64,000 bases of DNA from Pontibacter sp. HSC-36F09 (GCF_024171605.1 NZ_JALKAA010000002.1:124001-188000); one strand, 5' to 3'; shown: positions 34,135 to 43,708, numbered from the stretch's first letter. A program made the numbers and translations. Notes: generated from the sequence alone by a model not told the origin.

Positions 34135-35565
34135 TTAGAAGTTAAAATATGACTTGGCGTTGTTGTAGCAAATATCTTCCACCATCTGGCCTAGCCAGGC
34201 CATTTCGCTGGCCGGCAGCTCACCGTTTTCCACGTCGTTGCCGATCATGTTGCACAGGATTCTTCTGAAGTACTCGTGGCGCGGGTAAGAGAGAAAACTG
34301 CGCGAGTCGGTGAGCATACCTACAAAGCGGCTCAAAAGGCCCATGTTGCTCAGTGCGTTCAATTGGCGCTCCATACCGTCTTTCTGGTCGAGGAACCACC
34401 AGGCCGAACCGTACTGGATCTTGCCCGGTGTGCTGCCGTCGTTGAAGTTGCCGATCATGGTGGCGTATAGCTCGTTCTGGCTTGGGTTCAGATTGTAGAG
34501 GATCGTTTTGGCCAGTTGGTTCGAGTTGTCCAGCTTGTCCATGAACCTGGCCAGCGGACGGGCTATATCAAAGTCTCCGATTGAATCGAAGCCAGTATCC
34601 GGACCCAGTTCACGCATCATGCGGGTGTTGTTGTTTCGCAGCGCCCCGAGGTGGAACTGCTGCGTCCAGTTTTTGGCGTGGTCCATCAGGGCCAGTTGCA
34701 TCAGCATCGCCGACTTAAACTTGAGCACCTCTTCTTTCGTGAGCGACTGCTTTTGCAGCGCTTTCTCAAAAATGGCCTTTACTTCCTGCTCAGTATAGGC
34801 TTCTGCATAGATCTTCTCCAGACCATGATCCGAAAGGCGACAGCCATTCTCATGAAAGAAGTCATGGCGCTGCTGCAGGGCATCCAGCAAACCCTGGTAA
34901 TTGTCGATGGCTATACCTGAGACTTCGGCTAGTTTCTGCAGGTATGGCAGGAACACGGCTTCATCGTCAATGGCCAGTACTTTGTCGGCGCGGAAGGCCG
35001 GAAGTACCTGTATACCAAAATTGTCGGCTTTGGTTTTCTGATGATATTCCAACGTATCGATCGGGTCGTCGGTGGTGCAGATGATCTCTACGTTCATCTT
35101 TTTGAGGATGCCGCGTACGCTGTACTCGTCTGTCTGCAGCATCTCGGTGCAGGCATCGTAGATCTCACGTGACGTCTCCGGCTTCAGGATGGTGTCGATG
35201 CCGAAAGGGCGCTTGAGTTCCATGTGCGTCCAGTGGTAAAGCGGATTGCGCATGGTGTAGGGCACTGTTTCGGCCCACTTCTCAAACTTGGCATAATCGT
35301 CGGTATCGCCGGTGCAGAAACGTTCCGGCACACCGTTGGTGCGCATGGCTCGCCACTTGTAGTGGTCGCCCTCCAGCCAGATCTCAGTCAGGCTTCGGAA
35401 CTTGCGGTTGTTGGCAATGTCCTGCGGCGAGAGGTGACAGTGGTAATCAATGATGGGCATGTCTTTGGCATGCTCATGGTATAGCCTGCGCGCCGTCTCT
35501 GTCTGTAACAGAAAGTTTTCGTCCAGAAATGGGGTAACGGTGTAAGTGTCTGTAATCGTTTTCAT
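34135..35565 (-). CDS. uxaC: Uronate (glucuronate/galacturonate) isomerase
   Basis: A 476-residue amidohydrolase-superfamily enzyme converting D-galacturonate to tagaturonate or D-glucuronate to fructuronate. The metal-site motif IIDYHCHLSPQDIA is near the N-terminus, and ICTTDDPIDTLEYH and the C-terminal TDSRSFLSYPRHEYFRRIL are typical of the family. Length equals that of E. coli UxaC. The 125-base gap to uxaB contains a hairpin. Confidence 0.96.
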   Translation of the reverse strand: MKTITDTYTVTPFLDENFLLQTETARRLYHEHAKDMPIIDYHCHLSPQDIANNRKFRSLTEIWLEGDHYKWRAMRTNGVPERFCTGDTDDYAKFEKWAETVPYTMRNPLYHWTHMELKRPFGIDTILKPETSREIYDACTEMLQTDEYSVRGILKKMNVEIICTTDDPIDTLEYHQKTKADNFGIQVLPAFRADKVLAIDDEAVFLPYLQKLAEVSGIAIDNYQGLLDALQQRHDFFHENGCRLSDHGLEKIYAEAYTEQEVKAIFEKALQKQSLTKEEVLKFKSAMLMQLALMDHAKNWTQQFHLGALRNNNTRMMRELGPDTGFDSIGDFDIARPLARFMDKLDNSNQLAKTILYNLNPSQNELYATMIGNFNDGSTPGKIQYGSAWWFLDQKDGMERQLNALSNMGLLSRFVGMLTDSRSFLSYPRHEYFRRILCNMIGNDVENGELPASEMAWLGQMVEDICYNNAKSYFNF

Positions 35566-35609
35566 GGTATGGTATAGGCAATGCGCCTATTAAATTCTGA
35601 TGTATAGAT

Positions 35610-35632
35610 GAAGACTCAGGTTATGAGTCTTC
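35610..35632. other. Hairpin between uxaB and uxaC
   Basis: Perfect 8-bp stem GAAGACTC/GAGTCTTC with a seven-base loop; no T-run on the minus strand. Possibly an RNA processing or stability element separating uxaB from the rest of the operon. Confidence 0.45.
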
Positions 35633-35690
35633 CAATTTAATGTAGGTATAGCTTACCAATACAAGTATAACTAGGCCATACTTGGTGCTT

Positions 35691-37118
35691 CTACACTATA
35701 TTTGCCTGCTTCTCGGCCAGCTGCAAGGCCTTCAACTCAGTTGTTACTAAGTCTGCGAGTCCCGGGATTTCCGTGAGGTCCATCTCCCAGAAGTCTTTGT
35801 TAGCCAACACGGCAGTTACCACCTCTTCAGTTGATTCCTGCTGCCATGCCTTCCCAAAGAAAGCTAGCACTTCTGGCGTATCGTTCAGCGGAATACTCTC
35901 GCCATTCCATTCCCCTTTATAGAAGAGGATCATGGCGGCTAATGACTGTAGCAACCGTTTCGGTAATTGACCTTTGCGTTTGTGGTACTCCAGCACTGAC
36001 GGTAATACGCGCACCTTATACTTCGACAAGGAATTGAGAGAAATGCTGATCAGTTCGTGGCGGATGAACGGGTTCTGGAAACGCTCGATCACATCATTGG
36101 CGAATTGCTCCAGCTCTCCCTGAGCCAGGTCCAGCGTCGGGATGATCTCTTCAAAAATAGCTTTCCTAATGAAACTGCCGGCCTTTTCGTCTTCTATAGC
36201 GTCACGCACGGTGCGCAGACCCTGCAGATAAGCCACTGGTACCAACGCCGTATGCGCCCCGTTCAGGATGCGTACTTTGCGGGTACGGTAAGGTGTTAGG
36301 TCCTCTACAAATTTTACCTGCAAATCTGCTTCGTTGGTTGGGAAGGCGGCTCTAACAGCTTCCGGTGCTTCGATCACCCAAAGGTGGAAAGGCTCTGCTT
36401 TTACCACCAGATTATCGTGATAGCCAATTTCCTGCTGAATCTCTTGTATGTTGTCTTTCGGGAAGCCCGGCACAATGCGGTCAACCAGTGTGTTGCAGAA
36501 GTAGTTGTGGTGCTCAATCCAGGTTGTGAATTCGGTAGGCAAACTCCAGTGTTTGGCATAAGCTAAAATGGCATCGCGCAGAGCCTCCCCGTTTTTTTCG
36601 ATGAGTTCGCAGGGAATCAGGTATAGCCCTTTATCTGAAGCGCCATTGAAATGCTTAAATCGATGATAAAGCAGTGCAGTCAGTTTACCCGGGAAGCTGT
36701 TCGGCAAGCTTTCCATACCTGTATCGGCTTCATCGAAAGCGATACCTGCCTCTGTGGTGTTGGAAATGACGAACTGCAGCTCTGGATTTTCGCCCAAAGC
36801 CAGGTAAGCCTTGTAGTTTTCATAAGGGTTGGTAGCATCCGCGATGCAGCTGATCAGACGTAGTTCGCGGGTGGTTTTGCCGCCTTGTATACCTTCCAGC
36901 AAAACGTGGTACAGTCCCTCCTGCAGTTGGAGCAGATGCACAATTCCTTTATCCAGCGGCTGCACGATATGTACCTGCCCATCGAAATTGGTGCGTTCGT
37001 TTAGCAGGTCGATGATCCAGTCTACGAAACCACGGAGGAAATTTCCCTCTCCGAATTGTAAAACCTTAACCGGATGCCGCTTTGGCAAACTGGCTGTACG
37101 ACGGTTGAGCTGCTTCAT
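35691..37118 (-). CDS. uxaB: Tagaturonate reductase (altronate oxidoreductase)
   Basis: A 475-residue mannitol-dehydrogenase-family enzyme that reduces tagaturonate to altronate with NADH. The N-terminal Rossmann segment is VKVLQFGEGNFLRGFVDWII, and the catalytic-domain motif KVRILNGAHTALVPVAYLQG is characteristic of UxaB. It heads the uxaB-uxaC-kdgK-eda-dctPQM order. The enzyme of the following step, altronate dehydratase (UxaA), is not in this window. Confidence 0.94.
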   Translation of the reverse strand: MKQLNRRTASLPKRHPVKVLQFGEGNFLRGFVDWIIDLLNERTNFDGQVHIVQPLDKGIVHLLQLQEGLYHVLLEGIQGGKTTRELRLISCIADATNPYENYKAYLALGENPELQFVISNTTEAGIAFDEADTGMESLPNSFPGKLTALLYHRFKHFNGASDKGLYLIPCELIEKNGEALRDAILAYAKHWSLPTEFTTWIEHHNYFCNTLVDRIVPGFPKDNIQEIQQEIGYHDNLVVKAEPFHLWVIEAPEAVRAAFPTNEADLQVKFVEDLTPYRTRKVRILNGAHTALVPVAYLQGLRTVRDAIEDEKAGSFIRKAIFEEIIPTLDLAQGELEQFANDVIERFQNPFIRHELISISLNSLSKYKVRVLPSVLEYHKRKGQLPKRLLQSLAAMILFYKGEWNGESIPLNDTPEVLAFFGKAWQQESTEEVVTAVLANKDFWEMDLTEIPGLADLVTTELKALQLAEKQANIV

Positions 37119-37215
37119 AATGATCTGATTTTGAATAGGTATAAGCGCTTGTTATTTTATATTACTTTTGAATCTTTCCAGCTAACCAGAGAGTAACCGT
37201 TTATTGCCAAAACTG

Positions 37216-37229
37216 TGCAATCGATTGTA
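37216..37229. promoter_or_regulatory. Candidate LacI-type operator upstream of uxaB
   Basis: TGCAATCGATTGTA contains the perfect palindrome CAATCGATTG, about 100 bases upstream of the uxaB start. It aligns with the two candidate operators at 40,011 and 40,253 (shared TGYAATCGNTTG core). Confidence 0.5.
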
Positions 37230-37240
37230 TAACAGGTATA

Positions 37241-37265
37241 AAAACAGCCGCCTTTTACAGCGGCT
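37241..37265 (-). terminator. Intrinsic terminator of the kduI-kduD-lacI operon
   Basis: AGCCGC/GCGGCT stem with an eight-base loop; on the minus strand it is followed by GTTTTTAT, 26 bases past the lacI-family stop codon. Confidence 0.75.
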
Positions 37266-37290
37266 AAGGTATAGCTTGCGGCAGTCCCGA

Positions 37291-38316
37291 CTACTTGCGC
37301 AGCGAGGACTTACGGGTAATCAATTCTGGCTTCAGGACTGTCTTCTGCGACACGATGCCTTTCTCACCAGACTTGAAGTGCTCGAAAAAGAGTTCCGCCG
37401 TGATATTGCCCATCTTGATACTGCGCTGATCCACGGTAGTGAGCGGCGGATCTGTGAACGAGGTAAACGGTTCGTTCGAGAATCCGGCCAGTGCCACCTG
37501 CTGTGGAATCTGGATGTCGCGCTCCTTCAGCACCTGCATGGCACCCATGGCAGCGTAATCACTGGCAGAGAACACCGCATCCGGCATTTGCTTGAGCTTC
37601 AGTAGTTTTTTCATACCCTCTCTGCCGTCTTCCAACTGCAAATCACCTTTAATCACCAGCTGCTCGTCATACGGTATATCGTAATCACGTAAGGCATCGG
37701 TATAGCCACGCAGACGCTCTTTAAAAACGCTCACTTTCTTCGGGCTCGTAAAATGCGCAATGCGCTTGCAACCCTGCTGGATCAGGTGCTCTACCGTTTT
37801 ATAGGCGCCCAGGTAGTCATCGATCATCACCTGGCTTACTTCCAGTTCGTCGGTGGTGCGGTCAAACAGCACCAGCGGTATACCTTTCGACTGCACCTTT
37901 TTGAAGTGGTCGAAGTTCTCAGTGTTCTTACCGATAGAGGCGATGATGCCGTCTACCCGTGCATTCAGCAGCGCCTCAATGGTCTGCACTTCCTTCTCGT
38001 AGTTGTCATACGACTGGCAGATGATCACCTTGTAATTCAGGTTGTTAGCGATCTCTTCTATACCTCGAACCACAGAGGCGAAAAAGTAGCGGTCAGCCGT
38101 CGGCACGATCACTCCGATGATGTAGCTCTTGCCATGGCGCAGTGCCGCTGCAATGTTGTTGGGCTGATAATTCAGCTGTTTGGCAGTCTTTAGTACCGCC
38201 TTTTTGGTGGCGTCGCTGATGCGCGGATTGTCGTTAAGCGCACGCGATACCGTAGAAGCCGTAATATTTAGCTTCTCTGCAATATCATGTATAGTTACTT
38301 TCGTCTTTGTTGACAT
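37291..38316 (-). CDS. LacI-family transcriptional regulator of the pectin/uronate locus
   Basis: A 341-residue LacI/GalR repressor. The helix-turn-helix and hinge occupy residues 1 to 60, with TIHDIAEKLNITASTVSRAL then YQPNNIAAALRHGKS, and the periplasmic-binding-like effector domain follows (IIGVIVPTADRYFFASVVRG onward). Position between kduD and uxaB suggests KdgR/ExuR-like control of both the kdu and uxa operons, with a uronate or KDG-type effector. Candidate operators are described at 37,216, 40,011 and 40,253. Which effector it binds cannot be read from sequence. Confidence 0.93.
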   Translation of the reverse strand: MSTKTKVTIHDIAEKLNITASTVSRALNDNPRISDATKKAVLKTAKQLNYQPNNIAAALRHGKSYIIGVIVPTADRYFFASVVRGIEEIANNLNYKVIICQSYDNYEKEVQTIEALLNARVDGIIASIGKNTENFDHFKKVQSKGIPLVLFDRTTDELEVSQVMIDDYLGAYKTVEHLIQQGCKRIAHFTSPKKVSVFKERLRGYTDALRDYDIPYDEQLVIKGDLQLEDGREGMKKLLKLKQMPDAVFSASDYAAMGAMQVLKERDIQIPQQVALAGFSNEPFTSFTDPPLTTVDQRSIKMGNITAELFFEHFKSGEKGIVSQKTVLKPELITRKSSLRK

Positions 38317-38353
38317 ATCTGTCTCTTAAGGCTTTTACCGGAATCCCGGAGCC

Positions 38354-39148
38354 CTACTGTTCGTTGGCCGGTTTACCGATGGTTGCTAATATACCACCAT
38401 CTACATAAATAATCTGGCCATTTATAAAATCGCTGGCTCTGCTGGAGAGAAAAACTGCTGTCCCGCCCAGATCCTCTGGATCACCCCAGCGACCAGCCGG
38501 GGTACGGCGCACAATAAAATCGTTAAACGGATGTCCGTCTACTCGGATAGGGGCCGTTTGCTCCGTTGCAAAGTAGCCCGGCCCGATGCCGTTCACCTGT
38601 ATGTTATACCTGGCCCATTCCGTAGCGAGGTTGCGTGTCAGCATTTTAAGGCCGCCCTTGGCAGCCGCATAAGCCGAAACTGTATCGCGGCCCAGTTCGC
38701 TCATCATGGAGCAGATGTTGATGATCTTGCCCTGGCGGCGCTCCACCATATACCTGGCCACGTGCTTGGAAACGATAAAGGGGGCGGTGAGGTCCACGTC
38801 CAGCACCTGCCGGAAATCTGCCTCGTCCATCTCCAGCGCAGGTATGCGTTTGATGATACCGGCATTGTTTACCAGGATGCTGATCGGGCCAACTTCTTGT
38901 TCTATTTGCGCAATGTTTTGCTTTACCTGCTGGGCGTCCGTCACGTCGAACAGGTAACCGTATGCGGTCAGACCGGCTGCTCTGTAACTTGCCAGTGCCT
39001 CTTCCATTTTGGATGGTGTGTGGCCGTTGATAACCAGCGTAGCGCCTGCCTCGCCTATTGCAGTGGCCATGGCCATGCCTAAACCGTGGGTGGCACCAGT
39101 TATCAGGGCAACTTGTCCGGTCAGGTCAAACAATGCGTTCATGCTCAT
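38354..39148 (-). CDS. kduD: SDR oxidoreductase, 2-dehydro-3-deoxy-D-gluconate 5-dehydrogenase (KduD)
   Basis: A 264-residue classical short-chain dehydrogenase: cofactor loop GATHGLGMAMA (18 to 28), NNAG, catalytic YAAAK, and IQVNGIGPGYFATEQT after it. It would reduce 2,5-diketo-3-deoxygluconate to KDG. Similar SDRs include gluconate 5-dehydrogenase, but its place one base downstream of kduI makes KduD the better call. Confidence 0.88.
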   Translation of the reverse strand: MSMNALFDLTGQVALITGATHGLGMAMATAIGEAGATLVINGHTPSKMEEALASYRAAGLTAYGYLFDVTDAQQVKQNIAQIEQEVGPISILVNNAGIIKRIPALEMDEADFRQVLDVDLTAPFIVSKHVARYMVERRQGKIINICSMMSELGRDTVSAYAAAKGGLKMLTRNLATEWARYNIQVNGIGPGYFATEQTAPIRVDGHPFNDFIVRRTPAGRWGDPEDLGGTAVFLSSRASDFINGQIIYVDGGILATIGKPANEQ

Positions 39149-39149
39149 C

Positions 39150-39989
39150 TTATTTCAGGTCAGTAGGTGCTACTTTATCCATGTCATTGTAATCCAGGTT
39201 TTCTCCGGCCATACCCCAGATGAAGGTATAGTTGCTGGTGCCGGCGCCGCTGTGAATGGACCACGGTGGCGAGATAATAGCCTGGTTATTTTTCACCCAA
39301 AGGTGGCGTGTCTCCTCCGGTTCTCCCATAAAGTGGCACACGGCCTGGTCTTCCGGTAACTCAAAGTAGAAGTACGCCTCCATACGGCGGTCATGGGTAT
39401 GGGCCGGCATGGTGTTCCATACGCTGCCCGGCTGCAACTCGGTAATGCCCATCTGCAGCTGGCAAGTCTCCACAACACTATTGATAAGCACTTTGCGGAT
39501 GATGCGGTGATTCGAGTTCTCCAAAGCGCCCAGCTCTACTGTCTCGGCTTCGCTCAGCGATACCTTGCGGGTAGGGTAGGTGTGGTGCGCAGGGGCAGAG
39601 TTAAAGTAATAGAGTGCCTTTCCTGTTTGGCTTGTATTGAAATAGATCTCTTTGGCACCTTTTCCTATATATAAAGCCTCTTTTGGGGCCAACTCATAGG
39701 TCTCGCCGTCTACGGTCACACTGCCTGCCGCTCCAACATTGATAATGCCAAGCTCCCGGCGATCCAGAAAGTGCTCGGAACGCAGCGTCGGGAAGGTTTC
39801 CAGTTTTAAAGGCTTCTCTACTGGGTGGGCACCGCCTACCACCAGTCTGTCGTGCAAGGTATAGGTTGCGTGCACGGTGTCCGCTTTAAACAACTGCTCG
39901 ATCAGGAAGTGCTCACGAAGTTTTGCTGTATCATAGTTCCGGCTGTCTGCCGGGTGGGTAGCGTGTCTTACTGTATAGGTTATGCTCAT
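39150..39989 (-). CDS. kduI: 5-dehydro-4-deoxy-D-glucuronate isomerase
   Basis: A 279-residue cupin that isomerises the unsaturated galacturonate released by pectate lyase and GH105 action. Metal ligands are visible in MPAHTHDRRMEAYFYFE (two His and a Glu) and in PPWSIHSGAGTS (His). Length matches E. coli KduI (278). It is the first gene of kduI-kduD-lacI and is divergent from the first susC. Confidence 0.96.
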   Translation of the reverse strand: MSITYTVRHATHPADSRNYDTAKLREHFLIEQLFKADTVHATYTLHDRLVVGGAHPVEKPLKLETFPTLRSEHFLDRRELGIINVGAAGSVTVDGETYELAPKEALYIGKGAKEIYFNTSQTGKALYYFNSAPAHHTYPTRKVSLSEAETVELGALENSNHRIIRKVLINSVVETCQLQMGITELQPGSVWNTMPAHTHDRRMEAYFYFELPEDQAVCHFMGEPEETRHLWVKNNQAIISPPWSIHSGAGTSNYTFIWGMAGENLDYNDMDKVAPTDLK

Positions 39990-40010
39990 GTCTTTTTTAT
40001 ACTGTCAATG

Positions 40011-40030
40011 TGCGTAATCGTTTGCGCAAA
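40011..40030. promoter_or_regulatory. Candidate LacI-type operator at the kduI promoter
   Basis: TGCGTAATCGTTTGCGCAAA. It shares AATCGKTTGCGCAAA with the site at 40,255 and overlaps the kduI -7 element, so bound repressor should block that promoter. Confidence 0.65.
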
Positions 40031-40054
40031 GTAATAAATATTTTTACACAACAA
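40027..40054 (-). promoter_or_regulatory. Candidate promoter of the kduI operon
   Basis: On the minus strand TTG (40,054 to 40,052), a 17-base spacer and TTACTTTG (40,034 to 40,027) resemble the Bacteroidota -33/-7 promoter TTG...TAnnTTTG with one mismatch. It lies 38 bases from the kduI ATG. Confidence 0.5.
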
Positions 40055-40252
40055 TAATAATTTTAGTAAAATTATCTCAGGTATAGGGCAGGGTATAAGA
40101 AAATGAATTTTTAAACTAAGATTTTAAAATGTCAATAAAAGGGCTTATTTCTTAGTTAATTTTCAAAAATGTTTAAACAAGGTTATTGAAAAATGATTTA
40201 TTGAAAAATAAAAGAACTTTTTATTGTTTTTTTTGAGGAGAGTTATTAAAAT

Positions 40253-40269
40253 GCAATCGGTTGCGCAAA
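40253..40269. promoter_or_regulatory. Candidate LacI-type operator upstream of susC
   Basis: TGCAATCGGTTGCGCAAA-type site 160 bases before the first susC start, sharing a 15-base core (one difference) with the kduI operator. It would bring the polysaccharide operon under the same repressor. Confidence 0.6.
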
Positions 40270-40429
40270 TTATTTGTGCAAGCAGGGCAGAAGTTTAGGT
40301 TCAAGTGGTGCAACTAAGTCGCCATTCAGAGAATTTAGGTTCAGCCAACCACGCGCCGAAAATACTTATACAAGGTTTTAAACCTGAAGAATAAATACAG
40401 TCCTTATAATAACAAACTAATCTATACCT

Positions 40430-43400
40430 ATGCAACATGTTTTACTAAAGAAGATGAAATACCAGCTCACGGTATTGTTTGTCTTCGCCGCCTTTGCCGG
40501 CGCGTTTGCCCAGGGCTTTACTGTAACGGGCAAAGTAGTGGATGAGAAAGGGGAGGGTCTGCCCGGGGTAACCGTCCTGGTGAAGGGTACTACGGTGGCT
40601 ACCCCAACGGATGTGGAGGGTGGTTACAAGCTGGTTGCTCCAAGTGGTGATGCTGTGTTGGTGTTCCGCTTTATTGGTTACCAGCCGCAGGAGCTGCAAA
40701 TAAGCAACCGCAGCACGGTAGATGTAAGAATGGAGCCCGACGCAAAGGCGCTGGATGAAGTAGTGGTGATCGGTTACCAGGAGGTGTCGCGTAAAGAGTT
40801 GACGGGTTCTGTTTCGTCGGTCGGTGCCAAGCAGCTGCGCGATATACCTGTGAGCACGGCAGCGGAGGCGCTCGCCGGTCGACTGGCAGGTGTGCAGGTG
40901 ACCACCTCTGAAGGACAGCCGGGTGCCGAAATCCAGATCCGGGTACGTGGTGGCGGTTCGATTACGCAGGATAACTCTCCTTTATATATAGTAGACGGTA
41001 TCCAGATGGAGAATGCGCTTTCTGTGCTTTCTCCTCAGGAAATCGAGACGATTGACGTGCTGAAAGATGCTGCCTCTACCGCAATTTATGGTGCCAGAGG
41101 TGCCAACGGTGTAGTATTGATCACAACGAAAGGTGGTGTGGAAATGCCGACGCAGGTGACTTACAATGGTTTTGCCGGTGTGCGCAGCATTGTAAATAAG
41201 CTGGACGTGATGAATCCTTACGATTTCGTGAAATACCAGTACCAGATCTACAACTTCAACACAAACCAGGAAACACGCGATAACTTTGTGACGCGCTACG
41301 GTCGTTACGAAGACATTGATATTTATCAGAACATGCCATTCACCGATTGGCAGGACGAAGTATTCGGTCGTGATGCTTATAGCCAGACGCATATTGTAGG
41401 AGTATCAGGTGGCTCTAAAATAACAACCTTTAATGTAACGCTGAACCATACCGATGAAGATGGTATCATGCTGAACTCTGGTTTTGTAAGAACACTGGCT
41501 TCTATTAAGTTTGATCATAAAATAAGTGACCGCCTGAAAGTAGGGGTGAACAGCCGCTACAGCCGCCAGCGAATTGACGGTGTGGGTACTTCCAGCACAG
41601 GTTCACAGAGCACCAACAGACTCAGAAACTCAGTTCGTTTCAGACCATTTGTTGCCCCGGGCCAGGAAAACGTGATCGATGAATTTGATCCGGAATTTGC
41701 AAACCTAACCAACCTGACCAGCCCTGTTTTACTAGCCAATCAAGAGCTAAGAAATGATTACCGCAACGACCTTTTACTAAATGGCTGGGCGAGCTTTGAT
41801 ATCATCAAAAACCTGACGGCAAGAACTGTGTTCGGTATCACGTCAAATAACCGGGATGTGAACATCTTCAATGGCCCGGTGACAGGTATTGCGCGTCAGA
41901 ATGCAGGTATGCCTGTCGTGCAGTTGCAGGCAGGGGAGGCGCTTTCAATTACAAACTCCAACACGCTGAACTACCGTTTCACGGTAGCTGATGCGCATAA
42001 GTTTGACGCTCTGATCGGACAGGAGATCTGGCAACGCAAAACGACTAACCGTAACATCACCACCAAGTGGCTACCAGAAGATATCACACCAGAGCAGGCC
42101 TTTGCAGGTATACAGAAAGCAACTCCTCCGGCTGGTCTTATCCAGGATGCACCAACCACAGCGGAATCAGAACAAAGACTTCTTTCGTATTTTGGTCGCT
42201 TGAGCTACAGCTTCAACGACAAGTACCGCGCCGTATTCAACCTTCGTCGTGATGCTTCTTCGCTGTTCTCACCTGAGAACAGAGTGGGCTACTTCCCATC
42301 AGCCTCGGTTGCATGGCACATTGGAGAAGAAAACTTTATGGCCTTTTCGCAGAAATGGCTATCTGACCTGAAAGTACGAGCTAGTATAGGTGAAGTAGGT
42401 AACAACCGGGTTGGGGTTGACCTTTGGAAGACAATGTTTGTGGCAGCCGGCAACGACGGGTATGCTTTCAACGAAGCGATCACACCGGGCTTTGCCGCTA
42501 ACGACCTGGCCAACTCGAACCTGAAATGGGAGACTACTTTATCCAGAAACCTTGGCTTCGATTTTTCCATTTTCAATAACCGCATCAACGCCTCTATCGA
42601 CTTGTATAAAAACAGTACCAGAGACCTGTTGCTTCGCGCCAACATTCCACAGACCAGCGGTTACGAGTGGCAGTTCCAGAACATCGGTGAGACAGAGAAC
42701 AGAGGTCTGGAAGTACAGTTGAACGGTATCGTGGTAGATACCAAAGACTTTACCTGGTCTTCTAACTTCAACATTGCTTTCAACAGAAATAAGATCGTAA
42801 GTCTGGGCCTTGACCCAAGTGGCGTACCGCGTAACTCATACCTGGTTGAGTCTGGTTGGGTGAATAGCCTACAGGACTTTATTGTAGAGGTAGGGCAGCC
42901 GGTTGGCCAGTTCTACGGCTACGTGACCGACGGTTACTATACCTTAGATGACTTCAACCATACCTTTAACGAAGCGACCGGAGCCTGGACTTATACCTTG
43001 AAAGAGAATGTGCCGGATAGTCGTGCCGTTGCATTGGGTAACAGAGCCCCGCAGCCTGGCGATCTTAAACTAAAAAAACTGGCTGATACGGGAAGCAACC
43101 TGATCACCACAGAAGATAGAACCGTGCTAGGCAACGCACAGCCAAAGTTCATCGGTGGCTTTAACCAGCAGTTTGCTTACAAAGGCTTTGACATGAGCAT
43201 TTTCATGAACTTCTCTTATGGTAACAAGGTGTACAATGCCAACAAAGTAGAGTTCACGACCCAGTACCTGTACCGCGATAACAACATGCTGAGCCTGATG
43301 AACGACAGATGGCAGTGGTACGACGATGCCGGTCAACTGGTGACAAACCCAGATCAGCTTGCCGCTATGAACCAAGATGCCAAGTACTGGACACCGGCTG

Positions 43401-43687
43401 CCGGGCAGTATTTCCTGCACTCGTTTGCGATCGAAGATGGTTCTTTCCTACGCATCAGCAACCTGACACTGGGTTATTCACTGCCTGAGAGTCTGTTGAA
43501 GCGCACAGGTTTCATCTCTAAGTTCCGTGTGTATGGCACCGTGAACAACCTGCTCACCATTACGGGCTACTCTGGCTACGACCCGGAGGCAAACACCCGT
43601 CGCAGCAACCCGCTGACACCAAGTGTAGACTACGCTGCTTATCCACGTAGCCGCTTCATACTGGGTGGTGTAAATGTTACTTTCTAG
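40430..43687 (+). CDS. SusC/RagA-family TonB-dependent outer-membrane transporter (first)
   Basis: A 1085-residue outer-membrane protein. A signal peptide (best read from the internal MKYQLTVLF at 40,454, ending GAFAQG) leads to a carboxypeptidase-like domain (VTGKVVDEKGEGLPGVTVLV), the SusC TonB-box region DEVVVIGYQ, a plug domain (residues about 120 to 240, with SPLYIVDGIQMENA and GARGANGVVLITTK), and a 22-strand barrel ending in SRFILGGVNVTF. It would import pectic oligosaccharides with the SusD partner 21 bases downstream. It heads the first polysaccharide operon. Confidence 0.96.
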   Translation: MQHVLLKKMKYQLTVLFVFAAFAGAFAQGFTVTGKVVDEKGEGLPGVTVLVKGTTVATPTDVEGGYKLVAPSGDAVLVFRFIGYQPQELQISNRSTVDVRMEPDAKALDEVVVIGYQEVSRKELTGSVSSVGAKQLRDIPVSTAAEALAGRLAGVQVTTSEGQPGAEIQIRVRGGGSITQDNSPLYIVDGIQMENALSVLSPQEIETIDVLKDAASTAIYGARGANGVVLITTKGGVEMPTQVTYNGFAGVRSIVNKLDVMNPYDFVKYQYQIYNFNTNQETRDNFVTRYGRYEDIDIYQNMPFTDWQDEVFGRDAYSQTHIVGVSGGSKITTFNVTLNHTDEDGIMLNSGFVRTLASIKFDHKISDRLKVGVNSRYSRQRIDGVGTSSTGSQSTNRLRNSVRFRPFVAPGQENVIDEFDPEFANLTNLTSPVLLANQELRNDYRNDLLLNGWASFDIIKNLTARTVFGITSNNRDVNIFNGPVTGIARQNAGMPVVQLQAGEALSITNSNTLNYRFTVADAHKFDALIGQEIWQRKTTNRNITTKWLPEDITPEQAFAGIQKATPPAGLIQDAPTTAESEQRLLSYFGRLSYSFNDKYRAVFNLRRDASSLFSPENRVGYFPSASVAWHIGEENFMAFSQKWLSDLKVRASIGEVGNNRVGVDLWKTMFVAAGNDGYAFNEAITPGFAANDLANSNLKWETTLSRNLGFDFSIFNNRINASIDLYKNSTRDLLLRANIPQTSGYEWQFQNIGETENRGLEVQLNGIVVDTKDFTWSSNFNIAFNRNKIVSLGLDPSGVPRNSYLVESGWVNSLQDFIVEVGQPVGQFYGYVTDGYYTLDDFNHTFNEATGAWTYTLKENVPDSRAVALGNRAPQPGDLKLKKLADTGSNLITTEDRTVLGNAQPKFIGGFNQQFAYKGFDMSIFMNFSYGNKVYNANKVEFTTQYLYRDNNMLSLMNDRWQWYDDAGQLVTNPDQLAAMNQDAKYWTPAAGQYFLHSFAIEDGSFLRISNLTLGYSLPESLLKRTGFISKFRVYGTVNNLLTITGYSGYDPEANTRRSNPLTPSVDYAAYPRSRFILGGVNVTF

Positions 43688-43708
43688 AATATTAAAGCAT
43701 TAGCAAAG

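Larger units (their letters stand above)
39990..40429. other. Divergent control region between kduI and susC
   Basis: 440 very AT-rich bases with two candidate LacI-type operators and a promoter for kduI (listed separately). The middle (40,080 to 40,250) is mostly A/T runs. No gene is present. Confidence 0.6.

Noticed and set aside
38906..38913. TTGCGCAA inside kduD as a fourth regulator site
   Set aside because: It lacks the AATCG half of the candidate operator and lies in coding sequence.
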